Assembly (NCBI GenBank): GCA_002373675.1
Contig: DFLF01000011.1
Location: 240,726-304,725, forward strand
Direction: 5' to 3'
Source: Pseudobutyrivibrio sp. UBA3626
Lineage (GTDB): Bacteria; Bacillota; Clostridia; Lachnospirales; Lachnospiraceae
Length of the DNA: 64,000 nt
The position numbers and the translations under genes were made by a program. Under the pieces are notes generated by a model that saw only the letters and a list, made by a program, of their open reading frames with translations, had not been told where the DNA came from and ran no database searches. This document shows, piece by piece, positions 36,025 to 45,076 of this stretch; within the stretch, counting starts at the first letter, position 1; each line of letters opens with the position of its first letter.

Positions 36025-36459
36025 ATGCTTAATATTAGTGGAATTCACGAAGGATATGTATTAGATCATATCAAAGCAGGACAATCAATGGAGATATATC
36101 ACCATCTCCATCTTGAAGACTTTAGCGGTACAGTTGCTATGATAATGAATGTGGAAAGTTCTAAGATGGGACGAAAAGACATTATCAAATTAGAATGCGA
36201 CCTGGACGCTATAGATCTTGATATATTAGGTTATATTGATCACAGTATTACTGTCAATGTAATACACAAGGACAAAATTGTTGATAAGAAAATACTTAAA
36301 CTTCCCAAGAAGATTAAAAATGTAATAAAGTGCAGAAATCCAAGATGTATTACGAGTATTGAACAGGGATTGGATCAGGTTTTTGTATTATGTGATGAGG
36401 ATTTGAAATTATATCGCTGTCAATATTGTGAGGAAAAATATTCTCCCAAAGGGAAGTAG
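36025..36459 (+). CDS. pyrI: Aspartate carbamoyltransferase regulatory chain
   Basis: The nucleotide-binding subunit. The N-terminal allosteric domain starts MLNISGIHEGYVLDHIKAG and the C-terminal zinc domain has the four ligands in CRNPRC and CQYC. At 144 residues it is close to the usual length. An in-frame ATG at 36013 would add four residues; the later start is kept since relatives begin at this Met and GGAGGA precedes it. It is co-transcribed with pyrB, and murE begins 18 bases later. Confidence 0.95.
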   Translation: MLNISGIHEGYVLDHIKAGQSMEIYHHLHLEDFSGTVAMIMNVESSKMGRKDIIKLECDLDAIDLDILGYIDHSITVNVIHKDKIVDKKILKLPKKIKNVIKCRNPRCITSIEQGLDQVFVLCDEDLKLYRCQYCEEKYSPKGK

Positions 36460-36477
36460 CGATGTGGGGTGAAATTA

Positions 36478-38103
36478 ATGAATAATATTAAGAGTCTTAA
36501 CAAGCTAATAAGAAAATTAAATTATGAATTAATTAAAGGCAGAACATTTGGCAAGATAAGTGAACTGGTTGAAGATACAAGAAAGGTAGTAGACGACTGC
36601 CTTTTTGTTTGTATTAAGGGTTCTGCATATGATTCCCATGAGCATTTGCATGAAATTATAGAAAAAGGCGCTAAAGCAATTGTAATTGATAAGAATAATA
36701 AAAGCGCTATTGAGTATTTAGAGAATAACAAGACGAGAGCTACAATAATTGGAGTAGATAATACGGAAGAAGCTCTTTGTATTATTGCGGCAGAGTATTA
36801 TGACAATCCTGCTGATAAGATTAAAGTAATTGGAATTACTGGAACTAAGGGCAAGACAACGACCACATATATGGTTAAGTCTGTACTTGAGCATGCAGGT
36901 TTTAGTGTAGGACTTGTGGGTACAATAGAGATTACATATGCAGATATTCATATTCCTTCTGTTAATACAACCCCGGGACCTATTCTTCTTCAAGAGCATT
37001 TTGCAACAATGGTTGATAAGGGTGTAGATGTATGCGTGATGGAAGTTTCTTCACAGGCATTTCTTAGAAGAAGAGTAGATGGATTTACTTTTGAAATCGG
37101 GATTTTTACCAACATTTCCAAAGACCATATAGGTCCGAATGAACATCCTGACTTTGAGAATTACTTAGAATGCAAGAGTATGCTTTTTGATAGATGTCGT
37201 TATGCCATAATAAATGGTGATGACTTACATGCTGATTACATTATTAATCGTACAAAATGTGATATGTTAACATATGGCTTTAACGATAATAATGACTTGA
37301 TAGCATATGATATGAAGCTTATTAATGATAAGGGCAATCTCTCAGTAAATTACAAAGTGAAAGGTAGTCAGAGCTTCCATGTTAAAGTTAATATGCCTGG
37401 AAGATTTAGTGCCTATAATTCTTTGTGTGCCATTGCAATCTGTAACAGGCTTGGAGTTGATATTGATATAACAAGACAGGCTATAGAGAATGCTAAAGTA
37501 AAGGGTAGAATAGAGATGCTAGATGTCCCTGGTGAGTATACACTTATGATTGATTATGCTCATAATGCCATGAGTCTTAAGGCGCTTCTTGAAAGTCTTA
37601 GAGAGTATAATCCCAAGAGGCTTGTTGTATTATTTGGAGCCGGTGGCAATAGAGCTAAGGGCAGACGTTATACCATGGGTTCTGTAGCTGCAAGATATGC
37701 GGATTATTCTATTATTACATCCGATAACCCAAGAGATGAAGAGCCTTATTTAATCATTAGGGATATACTTGCAGGTTTTTCCATGGGACTTAATGGAGAA
37801 GACTGCGAAGATATGAATGATTTATCCGAAGAGGAAGTGCTGCGTCATATAAGAAATATTGATATTAAGCTTGATAAATTCATAGTTATAGAAGATAGAA
37901 TAGAAGCTATAGGATATGCTATGCTAAATGCTAAGAAGGGCGACCTTATAGTACTTGCAGGAAAAGGACACGAGGATTATCAGATAATTAATGGCAAGAA
38001 GCACCATTTAGACGAAAGAGAAGTGGTTAGAGATTTGGCTAAGGGGATTAGTGAGTTTCACAAGGAATTGTCTTCTAGGGATGGCAGGAAAATAACCCTT
38101 TAA
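36478..38103 (+). CDS. murE: UDP-MurNAc-tripeptide synthetase
   Basis: It adds the third residue to the peptidoglycan stem peptide in the cytoplasm. Visible are the ATP loop GITGTKGKTTTTYMV, the carbamylated-Lys region and the motif DNPRDEEP, which marks enzymes that use meso-diaminopimelate rather than lysine. Three Mur domains fill 541 residues, slightly longer than average because of an acidic stretch near residue 440. ATG 36478 has GTGGGG upstream; a GTG three codons earlier overlaps that site. Confidence 0.95.
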   Translation: MNNIKSLNKLIRKLNYELIKGRTFGKISELVEDTRKVVDDCLFVCIKGSAYDSHEHLHEIIEKGAKAIVIDKNNKSAIEYLENNKTRATIIGVDNTEEALCIIAAEYYDNPADKIKVIGITGTKGKTTTTYMVKSVLEHAGFSVGLVGTIEITYADIHIPSVNTTPGPILLQEHFATMVDKGVDVCVMEVSSQAFLRRRVDGFTFEIGIFTNISKDHIGPNEHPDFENYLECKSMLFDRCRYAIINGDDLHADYIINRTKCDMLTYGFNDNNDLIAYDMKLINDKGNLSVNYKVKGSQSFHVKVNMPGRFSAYNSLCAIAICNRLGVDIDITRQAIENAKVKGRIEMLDVPGEYTLMIDYAHNAMSLKALLESLREYNPKRLVVLFGAGGNRAKGRRYTMGSVAARYADYSIITSDNPRDEEPYLIIRDILAGFSMGLNGEDCEDMNDLSEEEVLRHIRNIDIKLDKFIVIEDRIEAIGYAMLNAKKGDLIVLAGKGHEDYQIINGKKHHLDEREVVRDLAKGISEFHKELSSRDGRKITL

Positions 38104-38125
38104 TAGGATAGATTCTGGAGATTAT

Positions 38126-40357
38126 ATGGATTATTGCGATGTAGTAGTTGATATATCACATGAAAAACTTGATAAAACATTTCAATACAAGATACCGGAT
38201 AAGTTATCCAATATCCTTATAGAGGGAATGCAGGTTGTTATACCCTTTGGCAGAGGAAATAGAGAGATAACAGGTTATGTAGTTGGATTATCTGAAAAAC
38301 CCTTGTATGACAAGTCTAAGTTAAAGGAAGTAATAAGAATTGTTGATAATTCCACCAGCATTGATGGACAGTTAATTAAGCTTGCCGGATGGATGAAGAG
38401 AAATTACGGTTCTACCATGAACCAGGCTCTTAAAACTGTTCTTCCCATAAAGGAAAAGAGTAAGCCCATTGAAAAAAAGACTGTAGTTCTTAATCTTACA
38501 AAGCAGGAATTAATAGATGAATATAATACGCTTATAAGCAGAAGTCGTCATAGTATAAGTAAAGAGAGGCTTTTTCTTGCACTTATGGAAGATGATGAGA
38601 TTCCATGGGAAGTAATTACAAAGAAGCTTAATATTAGCGCTAATACTATAAGAGATTTTGAAAAGAATTCTTTTGTTACTATAAGAATTGAAAATACATA
38701 TAGAAATCCTGTTACACATTTTAAGCAAAACGAGAAGAAATTTGAGCTAAATGAAGAACAACTCTTAATATGTAACAGATTTAAAAGTGACTACAGTGCC
38801 GGTGATTTCGGCACTTATCTATTGTATGGGGTCACAGGCTCCGGTAAGACTGTATGTTATATGGAAATGATAGAATATGTCTTGTCATGTAATAAAAGCG
38901 CTATTGTGCTGATTCCTGAAATCGCATTAACATATCAGACAGTTATGCGTTTCTATAATAGATTCGGGGACAAGGTATCTATTCTCAATTCCAGAATGAG
39001 CAAAGCCGAACGATTCGACCAGTTTAAGAGAGCGAGAAATGGTGATATCAAGATAATTGTAGGACCTCGTTCCGCTCTGTTTACACCATTTTGCGACTTA
39101 GGTCTTATTGTAATAGATGAAGAGCATGAGTCAACCTACAAATCCGATAATGTACCTAAGTATCATGCGGTTCAAACTGCTATAGAGAGGGCAAGACTAG
39201 CCGGTGCCAGCGTAGTCCTTGGTTCGGCAACACCCTCCATTGATAGTTACATGAAGGCGCTTCGGGGAGAATATAGGCTGCTTAAGCTTATGAGCCGTGT
39301 AAGTGATAAGGCTCTTGCTGATTGTGAAATTGTTGATATGCGAAATGAACTTCGAAGTGGCAATACATCTATTATAAGCAGAAGGCTACATGATTTAATT
39401 GAAGATAGGCTTAGTCGTCATGAACAGGTTATGCTTTTTATTAACCGGCGTGGGATGCTTGGATGTCTAAGCTGCAGAGAATGTGGTAAAACTCTTAAAT
39501 GTCCTCATTGTGATGTATCCCTAAGTCTTCATAGGGATAATAGGATGCATTGTCATTATTGCGGATATACTATAGATAAGCCGAATGTCTGTCCTGAGTG
39601 TGGCTCTAAAAGAATAGGAGGCTTTAATATAGGAACCGAGAAGGTAGAAGAACTTGTATCTTTAGAATTTCCCAATGCAAATGTCCTTCGAATGGATATG
39701 GATACAACTAAGGGAAAATCCGGTCATGAAGCTATATTAGAGAAATTCGCCAATAGAGAGGCAGATATCTTAGTCGGGACACAGATGATTGTAAAAGGTC
39801 ATGATTTTTCCAATGTGACACTTGTAGGGGCTTTGGCTGCAGATATGTCTCTTAATATTCCAGATTACAGAAGTGGGGAGAGGACATTTCAGCTTCTTAC
39901 TCAGGCTGTGGGAAGGGCTGGACGCGGTGACAAGAAAGGAAAGGCAATAATACAGACTTATGAACCGGATAATTATAGTATAATAGCCTCAGGTAACCAG
40001 GACTACGAAGAATTCTACAATAAAGAGATTGTATATAGAGAACTTATGAACTATCCTCCCGTATCTCATATGCTTCTTATGCTTATACAATCAGAAGATG
40101 AGAAACAGTCAGATGGGCAGTCTGGTGCCATAGCAGAACTTATAAAGAGTAGATTTGATAATGTGAAGCTACTTGGACCGCAAGATGCAGCAATTAAGAA
40201 GATTAATGATATATACAGGAAGATTATATATATTAAAGACAAGGATTATGACTTCCTTGTAGAAATAAAAGATGTGGTAGAGAAGTACCTGTTAGATAAT
40301 AATGACTACAGTAAGACGTATGTATTCTTCGACTTCGACCCGGTTAATATGATATAA
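38126..40357 (+). CDS. priA: Primosomal protein N' (PriA helicase)
   Basis: It restarts stalled replication forks. The N-terminal DNA-binding domain covers about 1-110, then the helicase domain with Walker A GVTGSGKTVCY and the DEEH box (IVIDEEHESTYK). The zinc cluster is visible in LSCRECGKTLKCPHCDVSL and CHYCGYTIDKPNVCPECGSK. A length of 743 is typical. It leads the priA-def-fmt-rsmB-rlmN series known from Firmicutes. Confidence 0.96.
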   Translation: MDYCDVVVDISHEKLDKTFQYKIPDKLSNILIEGMQVVIPFGRGNREITGYVVGLSEKPLYDKSKLKEVIRIVDNSTSIDGQLIKLAGWMKRNYGSTMNQALKTVLPIKEKSKPIEKKTVVLNLTKQELIDEYNTLISRSRHSISKERLFLALMEDDEIPWEVITKKLNISANTIRDFEKNSFVTIRIENTYRNPVTHFKQNEKKFELNEEQLLICNRFKSDYSAGDFGTYLLYGVTGSGKTVCYMEMIEYVLSCNKSAIVLIPEIALTYQTVMRFYNRFGDKVSILNSRMSKAERFDQFKRARNGDIKIIVGPRSALFTPFCDLGLIVIDEEHESTYKSDNVPKYHAVQTAIERARLAGASVVLGSATPSIDSYMKALRGEYRLLKLMSRVSDKALADCEIVDMRNELRSGNTSIISRRLHDLIEDRLSRHEQVMLFINRRGMLGCLSCRECGKTLKCPHCDVSLSLHRDNRMHCHYCGYTIDKPNVCPECGSKRIGGFNIGTEKVEELVSLEFPNANVLRMDMDTTKGKSGHEAILEKFANREADILVGTQMIVKGHDFSNVTLVGALAADMSLNIPDYRSGERTFQLLTQAVGRAGRGDKKGKAIIQTYEPDNYSIIASGNQDYEEFYNKEIVYRELMNYPPVSHMLLMLIQSEDEKQSDGQSGAIAELIKSRFDNVKLLGPQDAAIKKINDIYRKIIYIKDKDYDFLVEIKDVVEKYLLDNNDYSKTYVFFDFDPVNMI

Positions 40358-40386
40358 GAGGTACTTAGATAATAGTAAGTAGGCAA

Positions 40387-40454
40387 AATCTATAGGTCTA
40401 AGACCTCTTCGACGACATTCCTAAGTCGAGAAGAGGTACTTAGACCTATAGATT
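40387..40454. repeat. Long imperfect hairpin between priA and def
   Basis: The left arm (40387-40413) and right arm (40425-40454) pair over about 26 bp with small bulges around an 11-base loop. GAGGTACTTAGA also occurs as a direct repeat at 40359 and 40434. There is no T-run, so it does not look like a terminator. It lies in the leader of def. Confidence 0.7.
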
Positions 40455-40484
40455 CAGATATATACTACATATAAGGAGAACAAA

Positions 40485-40967
40485 ATGGCTATAAGACAAA
40501 TCAGATTAGAGGGTGACGAAATTCTTAATAAGAAATGCAGAGTCGTCAAAGAAATCACTCCAAGATTGGAAGAATTAATAGAGGATATGCTCGAAACTAT
40601 GCATGATGCCGACGGCGTAGGCCTTGCTGCACCACAGGTAGGTGTACTTAGACGAATTGCCGTTGTGGATGTGGGAGAAGGTCCAATAATTCTCGTCAAT
40701 CCAGAAGTTATTGAGACTAGCGGAGAGCAAAGAGGACAGGAAGGCTGTCTTAGCGTGCCGGGCAAGGTTGGTATTGTAACAAGACCTAATCATGTCAAGG
40801 TTAAAGCCTTCAACGAGAAGATGGAAGAATTTGAGATAGAGGGAGAGGAGCTTCTGGCAAGGGCGCTCTTACACGAGATAGACCACTTAGATGGACATGT
40901 GTATACAGAAATCGTAGAAGGAGACTTGATGGAAGTAACATATGAAGAGCAGGATGAAAATATATGA
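40485..40967 (+). CDS. def: Peptide deformylase
   Basis: It removes the formyl group from nascent proteins. All three motifs are present: GVGLAAPQVG, EGCLSVPG with the metal Cys, and HEIDHLDG with the two metal His and catalytic Glu. At 160 residues it is a compact type. AAGGAG lies before the ATG. The stop overlaps the fmt start by four bases, a coupling that fits their opposite roles on formyl-Met. Confidence 0.97.
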   Translation: MAIRQIRLEGDEILNKKCRVVKEITPRLEELIEDMLETMHDADGVGLAAPQVGVLRRIAVVDVGEGPIILVNPEVIETSGEQRGQEGCLSVPGKVGIVTRPNHVKVKAFNEKMEEFEIEGEELLARALLHEIDHLDGHVYTEIVEGDLMEVTYEEQDENI

Positions 40968-41917
40968 AGATAATATTTATGGGAACACCGGATTTTGCAG
41001 TGTTTACATTAGATGAACTGAATAAAGCAGGTCACGATATAGAGCTTATTATAACACAACCTGATAAGCCAAGGGGGAGAAGTGGTAAGCTTTTACCTAG
41101 TCCGGTGAAATCATGGGCGATAGAACATGATATAGAAGTATATCAGCCTAAGAAAATAAAAGACCGGGGCTCTATAGATTATCTTAAGAAATATGACGTT
41201 GATATTATGGTTGTAGCTGCATTTGGGCAAATTCTTCCAAAGGAAATATTAGAAATGCCGACATACGGTTGCATTAATGTTCATGCATCTCTTCTTCCAA
41301 AGTACAGAGGGGCGGCGCCGATTCAATGGGCAATTCTTAATGGAGAAGATAAGACCGGGGTCACAATTATGCAGATGGGAGTCGGGCTTGATGATGGAGA
41401 CATTCTTCTTACAAGAGAAGTAGAACTAGATGGCACTGAGACTGGAGGAAGCTTATTTGATAACCTTGCTACAATTGGTGCCCGGGCTTGTGTTGAAACA
41501 ATTGATAGAATAGAGGATATTACGCCGATTCCACAAGATGAAAATGAAGCAACTCATGTAGGTATGATTAATAAAAGTCTTGGATTAATCAATTGGAATG
41601 ATTCTGCATCTAAGATAGAAAGGTATGTAAGAGGTCTTAATCCATGGCCTAGTGCTTATACTTCATATAAGGGCAAGAATCTAAAGATATGGAAAAGCCG
41701 TGTCGTGAGCGAAAGAGAGATTACTAATCTTGATATAGATTTATCCCAATTTACTACAGGCTTAGTATGTTTTGTTAATAAGAAGTCTCTTTATGTGAAA
41801 ACAGGGGATGGGATCTTAAGTCTTGAGGAGATTCAGTTAGAAGGAAAGAAGAGAATGGATATATCCTCATTTCTTCTTGGTAATAAGATACTCCCTGGGG
41901 AGGAGCTGGGATTGTAA
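40964..41917 (+). CDS. fmt: Methionyl-tRNA formyltransferase
   Basis: It formylates initiator Met-tRNA using 10-formyl-tetrahydrofolate. The catalytic region is VHASLLPKYRGAAPIQWAIL, with the Asn and His of the active site, and the start KIIFMGTPDFAVFTLDEL is diagnostic. The C-terminal OB-like domain follows INWNDSA. A length of 317 is standard. It overlaps def by four bases and rsmB by one. Confidence 0.97.
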   Translation: MKIIFMGTPDFAVFTLDELNKAGHDIELIITQPDKPRGRSGKLLPSPVKSWAIEHDIEVYQPKKIKDRGSIDYLKKYDVDIMVVAAFGQILPKEILEMPTYGCINVHASLLPKYRGAAPIQWAILNGEDKTGVTIMQMGVGLDDGDILLTREVELDGTETGGSLFDNLATIGARACVETIDRIEDITPIPQDENEATHVGMINKSLGLINWNDSASKIERYVRGLNPWPSAYTSYKGKNLKIWKSRVVSEREITNLDIDLSQFTTGLVCFVNKKSLYVKTGDGILSLEEIQLEGKKRMDISSFLLGNKILPGEELGL

Positions 41918-43242
41918 TGCCTGATAATAATGTAAACCTTAGAAGAGTAGCCTTTGATATAGTGTCTCATGTGTTAGAAAACGGGAAGTATCTAACAGAT
42001 GCTTTGGCTGATACTCTTAGAAGATACCAGTATCTTGAGAAGAACAAGAGAAGTTACATCTCTCGCATATCAAGGGGTGTCGTTGAAAGATTTATTGAGC
42101 TTGATGCTATTATTTCTACATATTCAACAACAAAAATCAACAAATTAAATCCTAATATAAGAAATATACTTCGCATGGCGGTATATGAACTTAGATATAT
42201 GGACTCTATTCCTGAGTCGGCTACAGTTAATGAATATGTTAAGCTGTCTTCTAAGAAGGCACCTTCAAGACTTAAAGGATTCGTTAATGGAATCTTAAGA
42301 AATATGATTCGGGATGAATTTGAGAAGGTAAGTCTTACTGAAAATGAAATATTCTCCATGCCAAAGTGGCTTTATGATAAGTTTGATGAAGAATATGGAT
42401 GTGCAAGTGATATATGCTCTGCCTTTCTTGATACTAATTTAATAACAATTAGAACTAACCTTACGAAATGCACACCGGAAAAACTCAAAACTTCCCTTGA
42501 AAAAGAGGGAATAAAGGTTAATCCAATAGAAGATGTGAAATATGGCTTCTATATAGAAGATGTTGATTATCTTAATAAACTCAATGCATTCAAAGACGGG
42601 CTTTTCTATGTTCAGGATCTAAGTTCCATGATGGTGGGTGAGATAACACCTGTAAAACCGGGGGATATAGTATTAGATGTATGTGCTGCACCCGGTGGAA
42701 AGAGCCTTCATATTGCTGAACTTTTGTATGTTTTAGAAGATAAAGATATAGAAAAAGCCAAAGAAGATAAATTGACACATAAAGGGCACGTATTCTCATA
42801 CGATATATCAGAAGAAAAAGTTAATCTTATCAGAGATAATATAGATAGAACGGGGCTTTCTAATATAACAGCGGAAATAAAAGACGCAAGGGTTCTTGAT
42901 GAAAAGCTTATTGATAAAGCTGATATTGTTATAGCAGACCTGCCTTGTTCTGGCCTTGGAATAATCGGAAAGAAACCTGATATTAAATCAAGAATTAATA
43001 AGAAAGACATAGAAAGCCTTTCATTGCTTCAAAAAGATATATTAAACATTTGCAAAAATTATGTAAAGCCTTGTGGTACCCTTATCTATTCCACTTGTAC
43101 AATAAGCAGGGCTGAGAATCAGGACAATGTAAGGACGTTTCTTGAAAGTAACGGCAATTTCTCACTTGTAGAAGAGACGCAATTCCTACCTGATAAGAAG
43201 CAGGATGGTTTCTATATAGCTGTTATGAAGAGAAATTCATAA
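41917..43242 (+). CDS. rsmB: 16S rRNA (cytosine(967)-C(5))-methyltransferase
   Basis: It methylates C967 of 16S rRNA. An N-terminal NusB-like RNA-binding domain (about 1-140) precedes the methyltransferase domain with cofactor motif DVCAAPGGKS, catalytic ADLPCSGLG and the second Cys in IYSTCTISRAEN. A length of 441 is normal. The start codon overlaps the fmt stop (TAATG), so translation is coupled. Confidence 0.95.
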   Translation: MPDNNVNLRRVAFDIVSHVLENGKYLTDALADTLRRYQYLEKNKRSYISRISRGVVERFIELDAIISTYSTTKINKLNPNIRNILRMAVYELRYMDSIPESATVNEYVKLSSKKAPSRLKGFVNGILRNMIRDEFEKVSLTENEIFSMPKWLYDKFDEEYGCASDICSAFLDTNLITIRTNLTKCTPEKLKTSLEKEGIKVNPIEDVKYGFYIEDVDYLNKLNAFKDGLFYVQDLSSMMVGEITPVKPGDIVLDVCAAPGGKSLHIAELLYVLEDKDIEKAKEDKLTHKGHVFSYDISEEKVNLIRDNIDRTGLSNITAEIKDARVLDEKLIDKADIVIADLPCSGLGIIGKKPDIKSRINKKDIESLSLLQKDILNICKNYVKPCGTLIYSTCTISRAENQDNVRTFLESNGNFSLVEETQFLPDKKQDGFYIAVMKRNS

Positions 43243-43265
43243 GATGAAACAGTAGGAGTATTATA

Positions 43266-44303
43266 ATGTCTATAGATATCAAATCTATGACAATTAAAGA
43301 ATTAACGCAGTATATGTTGTCTATTGGCGAGAAGAACTTTCGTGCAAAACAGATATATGAATGGATGCATATTCATCTTGCAAGAAGTTATGATGAAATG
43401 ACTAATCTCTCTAAAGATTTTAGAAACAAACTTAGAGATACAACCGAGTATGTGAGTCTCGAAATAAAAGAAATTCAGATATCTAAGGAAGATGGTACAA
43501 GAAAGTATTTGTTCGCCCTGTCTGATGGTAATATGGTTGAATCTGTACTTATGAGGTATAAGCATGGGCTAAGCGTATGCATATCATCGCAAGTAGGATG
43601 CAAGATGGGATGTCGTTTCTGTGCATCCACCATAGATGGATTTGTAAGAAATCTTAAGCCTTCTGAGATGTTAGACCAGATCTACGCCATATCTAAGGAC
43701 GTAGATGAGAGAATCAGTAATGTGGTTGTAATGGGAACAGGTGAGCCTCTTGATAATTATGATAATCTGGTTAAGTTTATTGATTTACTTACAAATGAGG
43801 ACGGATATAACATTTCCCAGAGAAATATTACTGTATCAACATGTGGAATTGTCCCAAGAATATATGATTTGGCAAAAGAGGAACTTACAATAACACTAGC
43901 ACTTTCTCTTCATGCATCAACCCAGGAGAAGAGGCTGGAGATAATGCCTGTTGCTAATAGTTACGATATTAATGAAGTTGTTGAAGCCATGAAATACTAT
44001 GCTAATTCAACAGGTAGAAGAATAACATATGAATATACCCTTATTGCAGGTGTAAATGACAGTGACTTAGATGCAAAGAATCTCACTAAATTAATAGGTA
44101 ATTGCCCTTGTCACATTAATCTTATCCCTGTAAATCCCATAAGTGAGAGAAATTACAATTCCACAAGTAATGAAGGGGTGTTAAGATTCAAGAAAAAACT
44201 TGAAAAAAACGCTATAAATGTTACTATTAGAAGAGAAATGGGTCGTGATATTGATGGGGCCTGTGGACAGCTTAGAAGAAAGAAGTTGAAGGAAGGATTA
44301 TAA
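43266..44303 (+). CDS. rlmN: Dual-specificity RNA methyltransferase (23S A2503 / tRNA A37)
   Basis: A radical SAM enzyme of the RlmN family that methylates C2 of adenosine. The iron-sulfur Cys are 112, 116 and 119 in GCKMGCRFCAST. The motif VVMGTGEPLDNYDN binds SAM, and the substrate-linking Cys near the end is in DIDGACGQLRR. Its 345 residues are typical. RlmN rather than Cfr is favoured by its place in the rsmB-rlmN-PP2C operon. Stop and next start overlap by one base. Confidence 0.95.
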   Translation: MSIDIKSMTIKELTQYMLSIGEKNFRAKQIYEWMHIHLARSYDEMTNLSKDFRNKLRDTTEYVSLEIKEIQISKEDGTRKYLFALSDGNMVESVLMRYKHGLSVCISSQVGCKMGCRFCASTIDGFVRNLKPSEMLDQIYAISKDVDERISNVVVMGTGEPLDNYDNLVKFIDLLTNEDGYNISQRNITVSTCGIVPRIYDLAKEELTITLALSLHASTQEKRLEIMPVANSYDINEVVEAMKYYANSTGRRITYEYTLIAGVNDSDLDAKNLTKLIGNCPCHINLIPVNPISERNYNSTSNEGVLRFKKKLEKNAINVTIRREMGRDIDGACGQLRRKKLKEGL

Positions 44304-45034
44304 TGAGATATTATGCTTTGACTGATACGGGAGTTACCCGTACTGAGAATCAGGATTATGTCTATGCATCAGGTGATAGTGTAGGAATACTACCTAACCT
44401 TTTCATCGTTGCAGATGGCATGGGAGGACATAATGCTGGAGATTATGCTTCTCGAAAGGCGGTAATGACTGCTATTTCTGAGATTGAGACATCTGACGAA
44501 AGCAAACCTGTTGCTATTCTTGATCAGGCAATCAAAAAAGCAAATACAGTATTATACGAGGAGTCCATTGGGGATCCTGCCAAGAAAGGAATGGGAACAA
44601 CATTTGTATGTGCCACTATTAGCGATAAGAAGTTGTATGTTGCAAATGTTGGTGATTCAAGGTTATATGTTGCCAATGATTCAACAATCTGTCAGATAAC
44701 AAAAGACCATTCACTTGTCCAGGAAATGATGAGAAGTGGCAGAATGGGCACATTTGACCCTAAGAGACATCCTAAGAGAAATGCCATTACAAGAGCAATA
44801 GGTGTTGAACCTGATGTTAATATTGATTTCTTTGAAGTCTCTAATAATAATTTTGAACAATTTATTCTTTGTTCTGATGGTCTTACTAATATGCTTGATG
44901 ATAATGAGCTTTTTGCTCAACTTACAGGCAACGATGATGCTAAGACCAAGGCAAGCGTGCTTGTTAGTCTGGCTAACAGAAAAGGCGGGCTTGACAATAT
45001 TTCAGCAATTGTTGTTGAACCTTACGAAGAATAA
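44303..45034 (+). CDS. PP2C-type Ser/Thr phosphatase
   Basis: It reverses phosphorylation by the kinase encoded next to it (PrpC/Stp type). The metal-binding Asp residues are in VADGMGGHNAGD and LCSDGLTNML, and GMGTTFVCA is the family core. 243 residues without a membrane segment is the usual cytoplasmic form. The start overlaps the rlmN stop (TAATG). Confidence 0.95.
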   Translation: MRYYALTDTGVTRTENQDYVYASGDSVGILPNLFIVADGMGGHNAGDYASRKAVMTAISEIETSDESKPVAILDQAIKKANTVLYEESIGDPAKKGMGTTFVCATISDKKLYVANVGDSRLYVANDSTICQITKDHSLVQEMMRSGRMGTFDPKRHPKRNAITRAIGVEPDVNIDFFEVSNNNFEQFILCSDGLTNMLDDNELFAQLTGNDDAKTKASVLVSLANRKGGLDNISAIVVEPYEE

Positions 45035-45076
45035 AGAATGAGATTTAAGCAGGAATAGGATTAGAAATGGAGATTT

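Noticed and set aside
40387..40454. Intrinsic terminator after priA
   Set aside because: The stem is long but no T-run follows on either side, so it is listed as a hairpin only.
43266..44303. Cfr-type antibiotic resistance methyltransferase
   Set aside because: Sequence length and the operon with rsmB and the phosphatase favour the housekeeping RlmN enzyme.
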